The translations under genes were made by a program, and so were the position numbers. DNA of 39,769 nt from Spirogloea muscicola (lineage: Eukaryota > Streptophyta > Zygnematophyceae > Spirogloeales > Spirogloeaceae): NCBI GenBank assembly GCA_009602725.1, contig WELB01000078.1, positions 16,725-56,493 on the forward strand, read 5' to 3'. The notes under the pieces are model-generated. The model was not told the origin of the DNA. It searched no databases and worked only from the letters and a program-made list of their open reading frames with translations. Positions 19,648 through 29,514 of the stretch are shown here, in pieces; position 1 is the stretch's first letter; each line of letters starts with the position of its first letter.

Positions 19648-22454
19648 CTAGAAGCCAAAGAGCCCCAGCTCCGTTTGCCTCTCCTTGTCAAAAGTCTCAA
19701 AATATTGGTAGATGATGGTCACTGCCAAAAGGATGCCCGTACCCGACCCAATGGCTCCCATGAAGTCAGCCACGACTGTGAGAGCACCAATGCACATGCC
19801 ACCGAAGGCTGCGGCAGTTGGGATGTACCGGTTGAGCTCCTTCTGAAGATTAGACTCACGGTGGCCTGGCATCACCATTTGTTGCTCCTGTAAATCAGGA
19901 GAAAAGGGAGTGTGGGGGTAGGGGAGGGGTGATTGAGTACAAGAACTGTGTTATATCGTGCCATGCAGACAAATGTAGCCCATGGCCTTCTGAAGAAAAT
20001 TCAAGCCAGCAGGCTGCAGGTAAGAAGATGTCAACAGCAGTCAAATGGGGGGCTCTGTCAGTGCATATCAGTCGCATGCAGGAAGTTCCGTGTCTTCTTT
20101 CAGTACCTTCAGCTGCTTCGCAACATCGCGGGCAGATGATCCGGACACCTCAATCCACGTCTTGGAGAAAAGGGCACAGGCCGTCAACATGAATGTGAGG
20201 TAGAACAGCGCATGAAACGGGTTTGCTGCAATGTCTGCCAAGCTGCAAGGAACGTCGCAAGTGACAGGATTGTAAGTGACAGGGTCAGCAGCGGACGCCC
20301 CCCCACAGAAGATTGTTCAATTGACTCACATGCTGAAGCACTCTGGATTCATTACATTCCTTTGCTCCGGTCTTGCAGATACACAAGCAGCACAGGGCAA
20401 CCTTCAAGCTTTACTGCCTGCCCACCTTGACGGAGGTGTGATGTAATAGACAAGTCCACCAACAGGAATGAGTTGCCCGCTCTGTGAGAACTCCGACTCT
20501 TGCCACTTGCCAAGTAATTGGACGAGGAAGAAGTTACCATATCGCTTATACAACAGCTGCAAGAAACGTCATGTGTGCGTTAATGCCTCTTCGGCGAGGC
20601 ATGCTACCGCCTCTTTTGGCTGGTCGAGCAATGCAGCACCAGACTGTCGGCAGTGCCAAGCGCAAGTCCGCTGGCTTGACCCTCCACCTTAGCACCTTTC
20701 AGCTCAGACTGATGGGCAATTGCGCTGCTTGACTCTCAGCATGGTCAAGCGAACTGCCTCATCAGCTGCACTTCTGAAGGTCCTGAAGGAGGTGCATCCT
20801 CTGTCTAGCTACCAAGACAGTCTCTTCTGGCTCACCTGAGAGATGAAGTAGAGGTTTGACACCAAGGCTGACTGCAGAATGATGGGCATGTTGGATGTGT
20901 AGAAGAGCTTGATGGGATACGAGCCCTGCTGGCCACGAGCACTCTTTGAGCGGACGGGCAGAACAACGCGAAAGCCCTGGAAGTAGATGACGATCAGGAA
21001 GACGAGGACAGTGGCAAGGAGGTTCGTCACATTCGGAAGGTTCTGCCGGTAGAATGCCTCCTTCAGAGCGCGAACCTGCAAATTGGAGCCTGTAGTCAGG
21101 TGTGGTAACTGAGGCTGCTACTTGGGCGTGCCCAGGCCTAGGTCGCCCCAGAACTTGGGCGGGCGCGCTCTTACCAGCCTCCTCTGCCATCACCCACCGA
21201 CCTCTCTTTTCTCCAACGACTTGTCCTTACCTTATCAGTGCGGGTAATGAGAAGGTGGAAGAGTGCAATAACAGCACCCTCAAATTCAGCTCCTCTCCCA
21301 CTGTTGATGGTGGTCGGGCTGAAAGCCTTCCAGATGATGTTCTCGCTGTGGCCAGAGCAGGTGAAAGGCAAGTTAGGTCACATGAGATCACCAGTAATTA
21401 AGGGGACAGTCAAGGTATTGCCAGGTCCCAATTCCTTCCCCTTCTCGTTTCTTCTACCACCTTCTGGCAGAGCGCTACTCCCTCCCGAAGCGCCCAACTG
21501 CTGATCTGCTGCTGTCGACTTCACGGCAGTGAGAGGCGCCCTAGCAGAGCCTTTCCTTGATTGGCCAGCACAGTCGACCATAATGCAGCAGGCCTGCAAT
21601 CAAGGACCTGTTTCGAGGGTCGGCCTCTATTTGGCCAATGGCAGATGGGCTGCGCGAGGAGTGTTGTCAGACATGACAGTCCAACACCGGGAGCCCGCTA
21701 CTTGTCACGCGGTGAGCGGTGCACACCAGGCTCACCAGATGTTGGTGGCGATGAAGAGGGAGATGCCAGAACCGAGGCCGTAGCCTTTCTGGAGGAGCTC
21801 GTCCAGGCAGATGACGATGATGCCCGCGAAGAAGAGCTGGATGATGATGAGGATGGCATTGCCTGCGCCAAGGTCGCGGACGTCGCCGTACATGCCCGAG
21901 AGAACGTAGGCAACGGCCTCGCCGATGGTGATCATCACGCCCAAGAGCTTCTGCGCCCCGTTGCTGCGGGGGCGACGGCAAGCAGCGCAGCGGAGTGGAG
22001 TGAGGAAGAGGAGGAGGAGGAGGCTGCCAGCCCGAAGCGCGCAGCGCAGCCGGGCCGGAGCAGGCGCCTGGAGAGCAGGCGCGGGGGAAGGGAGAGGGGG
22101 TGTCACTGACAGGAGCGCGCGGTCCTCCTTGACGCTGTTGTCGACCTCGATGATCTTGGCGCCGGCGAGGAGCTGCATGACGAGGCCCGAGGTGACGATG
22201 GGCGTGATGCCGAGCTCCATGACGGTGCCGCGGTTGGAGGCGAGGATGACGCGCATCCAGTAGAAGGGGTCGGAGCCCGTGGCGGAGTGGATGCCGTAGA
22301 GTGGCAGCTGGGAGCAGACGAGGAAGATGAAGAGCGACACGACGGTGTACAGGAACTTCTCGCGGAACGGCACGCGGCGGTCCGCGGTCTGCACCTCCGG
22401 CAGGAAGTGCAGGAACGGCCGCACCAGGTGGAGCAGCCGGAAGCCGCCCGCCAT
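19648..22454 (-). CDS. SEC61A: Protein translocation channel subunit SEC61 alpha
   Basis: Seven exons join exactly in phase: 22111-22454, 21736-21963, 21231-21345, 20836-21075, 20426-20556, 20107-20242 and 19648-19887. They give 477 residues, the normal length of the family. The protein opens [19 protein letters not shown], has the plug-region block [19 protein letters not shown], continues with [17 protein letters not shown] and [20 protein letters not shown], and ends with the TM10 region block [21 protein letters not shown]61 alpha forms the ten-helix ER pore for co-translational translocation and membrane insertion, with SEC61 beta and gamma. The first exon is very GC-rich and later exons are less so. 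The start is the only ATG giving the family N-terminus. The gene faces away from the endosulfine gene across 280 bases. No disabling change was seen. Confidence 0.97.
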
Positions 22455-22734
22455 GGCGGTGCGGCGGCGGGGCGAGGAGCTGGCGGAGGAGGGGTTTGGC
22501 GGGGCTGGCGGGCCGGTGGGGGGGGGGCGGCCGGCTGGCAGGGGAGGAAGGGGTTAGGGGGGGCTGGGGCTCGCCGCCTCCACCCCTCGTCGGGCCGTGG
22601 CCGTTCACGCCCATCCACCACCACCGTCTCCGGTGGGCTTGCGGGGCCACGGTTTGCCCAGCCTGGGGCTCCGCTTACATGGTTGCGGACGCCCCCCTCT
22701 GTGGGCTGCACCCGGCTGGCCGGCGCGGCGCGCC
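22455..22734. promoter_or_regulatory. Compact bidirectional promoter, SEC61 alpha / endosulfine
   Basis: The two start codons are 280 bases apart and point in opposite directions. The spacer is GC-rich and contains G-rich runs (22517-22527) but no clear TATA box. Both 5' UTRs and both promoters must share this space unless upstream noncoding exons exist. Confidence 0.6.
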
Positions 22735-24106
22735 ATGGCGGACCCCGCCGGCGCCGACGACGACGCGCTGGGCGAGCCGCAGCCGACGGCGCAGGAGCAG
22801 GTGCCCGCCCCACCTCCGCGCCTCCTCCTCCGCCCTTCCGGCCTCCGGCTCTCCGGGCTTTCGCGTCCTCGCAGCAGCGCCGCTCGTCAAGCCCTGCCTC
22901 GCCGCCAGCATCCCGGTGGCCCTCTCCCCTGAGCGCGCCCCGCTGGCTCGGCACCCCCAGAAGCGTGTCTTCGTCTCTGAAGCCTGCCGAGCCCGTCTCC
23001 GCTTCTTCGACTTCGAAAGCCGAAGATGGCAGTCTGTACCGGCGCTGCGGAGAATTTCGCGCCACCGACGCCGTGCTCGCCTCACCTCTAGATTCATGCA
23101 ATAGAATGCGGCTGCTGATGTCAGGAAAACGGCAAATTCCTGCACAAGAACAGGGCACGCCGGCAGTCTCTCGCCCGGAGGGACTCAAGGGAGATGTCTT
23201 GTTGCGGCCCGTGTCCGGGCCTGCTCTATCCGTGTTGACTCTTGCCACAGACTCTACAAGGTCAGTCGCAGCTGAGCAAGCTGCCCGTTCGGAGCTGACT
23301 TTGCAGCGGCCTTGACCATCGCCTGCTGCAGGAGGCCATGCTGAAGAAGAAATACGGAGGGCTGCTTCCCAAGAACCCACTCATTTGCAAGGTATGGATA
23401 CCGTCCAGTGAGCATGCGACTCGGACCTCGCATCAGCTCACTGTCCATCTATTCTGCTCCGTCTTCTTGTATGGCGTGCTCAGTACTCGTTTTTCTTGCC
23501 ATTTTCACAGGACCACGAGCGCAAGTTCTTTGACTCTGCAGATTGGGCACTGAACAATGTAAGCACTTCAAAGACATTATCGATGCAATGACATCGACCA
23601 CTTTGTAATACACTTCCAGGAGATAAGACCCTTCAAATGTGATGTCAAATCTGTCCCGTCTTTCCTGCAGCAAGGAGCTGCGCGGCCCAAGCCGAGGATG
23701 CCGCAAGAGGATCTGCAACCAAAGTTCGAGGTACATAAAACCTCGAAGCGCTGTGCATTTCTGCACTCTTGCTCTTGTGGCTCAATGCTCATATGCTCTT
23801 TACGCACTGAAGATGCGTACCAAAACATGTACTTGCTGTCCGCAAGCTAGCACCTGAAGTGATGAGCCATCTTTGACCTAGCACAGGATTCGAGTGGCTC
23901 ACATCTCACATGTCCTCCTTCGCTTTCGTACTTCCCACACACAGCCAACCTTGCGGACACCTCTCCCAGCCAGGCGATCTTCACTGGTGCCTGAGAATGA
24001 GAGTAAGGCCACTGCTCATGTTCTTGACACACTTGTCATATATAGAGAGAGGCATGAGGTGATGCATGCTCTCCTGTCCTTCCTATGGTTTAAGCACTTG
24101 CGCTGA
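22735..24106 (+). CDS. ENSA: Endosulfine / ARPP19 family PP2A-B55 inhibitor
   Basis: Five exons fit in phase: 22735-22800, 23332-23391, 23511-23558, 23671-23730 and 23947 to the TGA at 24104-24106. They give about 131 residues. The core MLKKKYGGLLPKNPLICK, then HERKFFDSADWALNN, matches the conserved endosulfine block. The Ser in FDSADW corresponds to the Greatwall-kinase site (FDSGDY in animals) whose phosphorylation turns the protein into an inhibitor of PP2A-B55. A basic Arg-Arg-Ser-Ser-Leu near the end resembles the C-terminal PKA-type site of the animal proteins. After PENES the frame runs on for about 30 unconserved codons. A possible donor (GAGA/GTAAGG, near 24002) would give a different C-terminus, so the 3' end is uncertain. 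The family is widespread in eukaryotes, including plants. Confidence 0.9.
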
Positions 24107-24979
24107 CAGTCGTAGTGTTAGCGGCAGTCCGCTGCTCTTGACAACAAACAAGCAAGATTGTAGCACAGATCAAACAAGGGATTGACTATGATACTCACTG
24201 TTTCTACAAGGGCACAGCTAGTCACCGTCAAGCAAGTGCGGACACCACGGTGCCAGATTTGCGACTACCGGACTGGCTGGCAGACACTGCCTGAGAGGCT
24301 TGGAGTGAACAAAAGAGTTGGCTGGTCAGTCTTTGAGCAGGATCTGTTTTTGAGCAAAGCTCAAACAGAAACAGAAAGCACCAGCTCTACGTACTTGGCT
24401 GAATCACATGTATCATACGACCTCTTACACAGGATTCCACTTTCTTTACATCATGGCATGCCATGCCTCAGCTGGCATATCCAGGATGCGTCAGGCTTGC
24501 TCTGCAAGTTGGATGTATGGTATTGTGTGCGTTTGCAGCACCAGTAATATGCATCTGGATTGACTGAACATGGCATGCCCCACAGTGTTTCTGACAGCAA
24601 TGACAAGATGTGCATCACATCATATCATCTGCACCTCATCTTGCTTCCAACATGCTTTTAAGTACTTGGTGTTGCTCTTGTTGCTATTGGACAATTTCCT
24701 CTGAAACGTATTGTATGGAGCTGGGGACATGGCTTCAAAGCTTGTCCGTTAAGCATATGTCTGCCTTTGCAGGAGCCTCAGTAATCCTGTCAATTCTTCA
24801 TCAACTTTCTGTGAATGTCATAACATGCTCAAGCCTTGAATACTGAAAAAAGGCAAGTGCCATTGAGCAGACTAGGCGCTGCACCTAGTATGAATCTGAC
24901 CTCAATCTCTAAAATTGATTCCTACAGATTCCAGAATTGTGCTTCTAATTGAGATTGCACTGGTTGTCTATTGCGTGCT
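24107..24979. other. Intergenic between convergent endosulfine and TOC64 genes
   Basis: This AT-richer stretch of 873 bases has no conserved protein block. A plus-strand frame of about 120 codons at 24182-24547 shows no family resemblance and no coding bias that I could see. It presumably contains both 3' UTRs. Confidence 0.5.
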
Positions 24980-27900
24980 TCATGAGTCTCTGTACGAATG
25001 AAGGAGGTCCGTCAGTCGATGGAGGCCATCCCTTGCGGTTCGATTTGTCGGCTCATAAATGAGCGCCTGTCTGAAGTCTGCAAGGAGGAAAATCAATGAG
25101 AGTATAACCAATGTGACAGTCAGACTCCAGGAAAAAATGCATGCATCTCTAAGTAAAAGCATCTTAAAGTATAAGCAAAGGATGCTACCCAACACAAGTA
25201 TTTCTGCCTGCAAATCACAACTTTGTATAGCATGCCAATGTAAGGATGATAAGGCATCAGAGGACGTTGGCAATCGTCTTGCTGTACTTGGTATGCAGGG
25301 TCTGCTTGAGCACCTTCTACAGCATCATCGTAGTAGCCCAGGAAATCCCTCGCTGTGGCTCTCCTCAGGATAGCCTTCACATTCTGGTGAGGACAACGTC
25401 AAAAGTCCCCCTCAAGACGAGAGTCATGAGCGATGCACCATCAATGGTACAAAGTTGCAACCCACTGTTCAGTGCCTCAGCTTAGACATCACCTTGTCAT
25501 CTGACCTACCTTCTTGTCCAACTTCAGGGCAGCACTACAATCAGCCTCGGCTTCTGCAAAGCTGAGCATCCGTGGCATCGGGACTCAGTCAGTGTCATGC
25601 TTGCAAATATCAAACGTTCAAGGAACAAGGACATGAACCATAATGCTGCTGATAGTGATAAGGACAGTTTATTGCAAAACTTTCAATTGGAGATCCTACC
25701 CTCCAAGGATAGAGCAGCATGTTAACAGGATAGAAAAGACACTCGGTCTTCCGTCTGCGGCAAACCCAATACCTACTTGTTGAGATTCAGTTGACACATG
25801 GCACGGTTGCTGTAGTAAGTTGACCGCTTTGGGTCAAGCCTTATTGCTTCAGAGTAAAAGCCAAGTGCCTTCTCATATAGACTGGCTTTGTATGCTTCAT
25901 TTCCCTGTCCAAGAAGAGGTTGCAATCAATCTGCAGGCCAGTAGTGTTGCTATAAGAGCATCCTGTGACTTGAGCTTGACTTAGTCTTGTATAGATGAAC
26001 AGAATGAGGTAGTGAGGAGGAGCATCACTGGGTGAGCAGGAAAGTTGGAGGATGAAGGTCACCTTATCCTTAGCGTCCTCGGCAGCATCCTCCTTTGACC
26101 TTCCTCCTTTTAACCTGCTCTTTGACTTCTCCCAGAGATACTTTACTTCCTGGAGCAAGACACCGTGCATGAGATGGGCACTATCAAGCAGCAGTCGGTC
26201 GTTTCCATGACGTGCAACAATAGAAATTGCCACTGGTAGGCCGCCCGGACGCCCAGCCTCTGTGCCAGCTGGTATGCTGATCTGCGCAACATGCAAAGCA
26301 GCACATTATGACTGTGAGCACTGAGTAGATTACAAGTGCCGCTGTAGAGCTTGAGGCACAAGCCACAGCAACAATGCCAGTTCAAGAACACAGCGGCCTT
26401 CTCACCACTGGACATCCTGATAAGCTGCCAGGTGCAAGGAGGTTCATTGCTCTGTTTCGGAAGTCAAGCATGGCTCCAGGTTTCGCCCTGAGCTTTGGGG
26501 GCGGCCCTGGCGCGGTTGGCATTACCAAGAGTGCATCTTCCTGTGAATCACCAGGGAACACTGGTGAGAAGCATGATTACCCTGAGCGGACGTGAGTAAC
26601 GCCAACTCTATGTAGACGCTTCGACGTCCCTCTCATAGAATGTACATCAGATCCAGCGGTCCATGGTCCTAAGTCAACCTCCAATTGTGTGCTGTTTGTA
26701 AACTTAGTATTGTAGACTGATCTGGATGAAGAAGTTGGAAAGGCCCCACCCTCTCAGATTTTCCTGTGCCCTCCATTGAGTGGACAAACACATGCCCTGA
26801 TACCAGCGAGTCACTACAGTTACTAAAAGCGGCCTAGAGCAACTCTCTCCACAATGAATGACAAGCTTGGCTCATCAGCCAGGTGGTCTTTCAACGTGAT
26901 CAGTGGGAGGATGGGGTTGGCAGTCAAGGCCATGGGGTTTAGGCCCGTCACATCTGATAAAGGTGAGCTTGCACTGCACCTTCATCAGGTCAGCCATGGC
27001 CTTTCGGAGCTCCTCTCGCACGCTCTGTGCTGCTTCAGCAGCCTCAGCGGCAATATCTAGGGTTGCTATAACTCTTGCTTGTATTTCCTTGCCCAGTTTA
27101 GGATTCACATCATCCAACCACTTGCCATGCTGACACCGGAACTCGTACCTGGAGAGACAAAGGTCATGCTGGCCAGTCAAGTGAATGCACCGCGTGAATG
27201 CTCAAACAGCACAGTAAAATCAAGGTAAGATTAGGATGAAGGCAAGTCCTCATGGTACCCTTGCAGCTGCCGGGTGGCTTCTCTTATGGCATAGAAAGGG
27301 GAAGAATCTGCCGTCTGAAAAGCTTCCAGCGAGGGCACATTCTTTGAGAGGTGCAACCCCAAGTCTATCCTCAGTACCCTGGCACCTGTACAAAAGTGTG
27401 AGTCACATGGATTCTCTTAAGCACCTTTGGCATGACTGCCGCATTTACAAAGCATGTGAACACAGTAGGCCCGTAGTAGGTCCAAGCAGTACACGTAGAA
27501 TGCCATCTCAACGCTCAGAATATAGGTGCTCATTGCACACATGCAACGGCATGATTGACTTACCAGTGCTGAAGACTTTCTGACTTGTGGAAGCAATGGC
27601 ATCCATAAGAATGGCAGACGGGTAGCTTGAGTTGCAGAGAGCGAAGCAGTCTTGAGCAATGAGTATCTTCTGAGCATTTCGTGCAGAAGCCTGGGGCAGC
27701 TCAGCTAGGAGGACATTGCCGACCTGCCTCAGCACTGCAGGATCCCGTGCAAACCAGCCTGGCAATTCACCGGAAGATTGTATGAATGATCAGCCCTTGT
27801 GACTCAAGGCGGATTCACAAGCAGACTACGAGTCTCCAGGGAAACAGCTTGTGCTGCAGCTAGCTCACCAAAAATTCGTCTTCAGAAATAAGTTTGTTGG

Positions 27901-29170
27901 TGCTTACCGACAGTGTCCAGGCTGGGCGACATGGGGATGACTCCTTCGCTTGAAATGACTCCATGAGAAGGCCTGAATCCTAAGATGCCACAATTTGCTG
28001 CCGGTATCCTCATGCTCCCAACAGTGTCAGTCCCTGATGTGGGCAGTCAAAACAATCCTCTCAGACTCTGCAGGGTGTCTACTTCCGACAGCCCATGCTT
28101 GGGAGTGCAAGCAAGGGTCTAAGAAGCAGCAACAGGCATTATGACGGCTAACGAAATCACCGGTTTCAGCAACTCAGGAAGCATAGCTTGAGTCCTTCGC
28201 AGCCACTGTGCACTGCAGGCTCTCAGATTGCCGCATACTGCTGCTGACTTTGCAGTAGCTGGTTCATCGAGCAGCTGACCGAGAGAAAAGTCAACTAGTC
28301 CTGCAGCAACGGCTACTGCAGAGCCGCTGGAAGAGCCTCCTGGCTGGTGGCCCGGGGCAGCAGGGTTGACTGGCGTCCCATAATACTCATCTTCCCCTGT
28401 GATGCTGCAGTCATGACAGACCGACCCATGCATGAGGTTCACACAATGAGCATTCGTCGTCATTGTCCCGTGCCGTGTGGATGGCCCAAGACATTATGAT
28501 CTACTTGAGACCCAGACTGGTGCAAGTATTGATTGGCGCTGAACGCCACGAGAAGATGCTCAGCAGACTGCTGTTGCGGAAAATAAAGGTGGGGGCTCGT
28601 GTCAACGACCTCTTACTCCAGCAGTACTGTGGCTGGACCGGTGATGCTAAGCTAACGCATGCAAAGGTACGTCTCACCCGGTGGTGATGCGGCCTAGTGG
28701 GGCCTTACCTGTATGCCAGCTCGGCCATGTGCGTCTTTCCGACGCAGGTCGCCCCCGCGTTGACAACTGTGAGCACGACGGGCGCTGTCGCCTCGCTCGG
28801 GGAGTGCGTGCTGCGCCAGTCTGGGTTCCCGAACCCCGTGACAGCGCCCTCGACGTCAAAGCTGCCCGGCAAGCGGCACAGGCTTCGGGCCAGTCAGACC
28901 AGCCACGGTGGCCGTGCAGCCTGTAGACGCGACGGTGTCCGAGGGTGAGACCAGCTGGGAGGAGCGGGAGGCGCACATGTCCTTGACGGCGAAGGTGAGG
29001 CCCGCCAGCGGCAGCGGGGCCAGGGGAGGCGCCGGGTTGGGCGGCGGCAGGAGCTCCAGGCGCTGGATGAAGGCGCCGTGATCGGGTGGCGGCGCGCGGC
29101 GGCCGAAGCCACGGCGGCGGGCCAGCAGCACCAGCCCCGCGCCCGTCAGGCCCGCCAGGGCCAGCGCCAC
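24980..29170 (-). CDS. TOC64: TOC64-like receptor: membrane anchor, amidase domain, TPRs (5' end in gap)
   Basis: The first visible exon (28977-29170) encodes a hydrophobic anchor ([14 protein letters not shown]) followed by Arg-Arg-Arg and [10 protein letters not shown]...GLTFAVKD. Exons 28709-28861, 28280-28404, 27908-28033 and 27564-27758 carry the amidase signature fold: [63 protein letters not shown]. Later exons include [15 protein letters not shown] (around 26220). Three TPR-type repeats end the protein ([20 protein letters not shown] near 25850-25910, [17 protein letters not shown] near 25510, [16 protein letters not shown] near 25330-25375), and the stop is at 24980. Plant TOC64 sits in the outer plastid envelope, where its TPRs dock Hsp90-bound preproteins. 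The Ser-Ser-Lys amidase triad appears intact, unlike Arabidopsis TOC64. The start codon must lie in the N gap. Some middle exon limits were not fixed. Confidence 0.93.
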
Positions 29171-29514
29171 NNNNNNNNNNNNNNNNNNNNNNNNNNNNNN
29201 NNNNNNNNNNNNNNNNNNNNNNNNNNNNNNNNNNNNNNNNNNNNNNNNNNNNNNNNNNNNNNNNNNNNNNNNNNNNNNNNNNNNNNNNNNNNNNNNNNNN
29301 NNNNNNNNNNNNNNNNNNNNNNNNNNNNNNNNNNNNNNNNNNNNNNNNNNNNNNNNNNNNNNNNNNNNNNNNNNNNNNNNNNNNNNNNNNNNNNNNNNNN
29401 NNNNNNNNNNNNNNNNNNNNNNNNNNNNNNNNNNNNNNNNNNNNNNNNNNNNNNNNNNNNNNNNNNNNNNNNNNNNNNNNNNNNNNNNNNNNNNNNNNNN
29501 NNNNNNNNNNNNNN
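29171..29514. other. Assembly gap (344 N)
   Basis: This unsequenced run of N lies between the first visible exons of two divergent genes. It must hide the TOC64 start codon on the minus strand and the nicalin start and signal sequence on the plus strand, plus their shared promoter if the gap size is real. Flanking sequence is extremely GC-rich, which probably caused the gap. Confidence 0.97.

Noticed and set aside
22287-23315. Plus-strand frame of 342 codons overlapping SEC61 alpha and endosulfine
   Set aside because: It is antisense to SEC61 alpha exon 1 and out of frame with the endosulfine exons. It shows no domain and has compositional bias only.
22103-23380. Long minus-strand frame (425 codons) around the SEC61 alpha start
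   Set aside because: It is a different reading frame of the SEC61 alpha first exon and the GC-rich endosulfine 5' region. It is rich in Arg/Pro/Ser as expected of GC-rich shadow frames.
24182-24547. Plus-strand frame of 121 codons between endosulfine and TOC64
   Set aside because: It shows no conserved block and no splice partners, and it lies in an AT-richer intergenic stretch.
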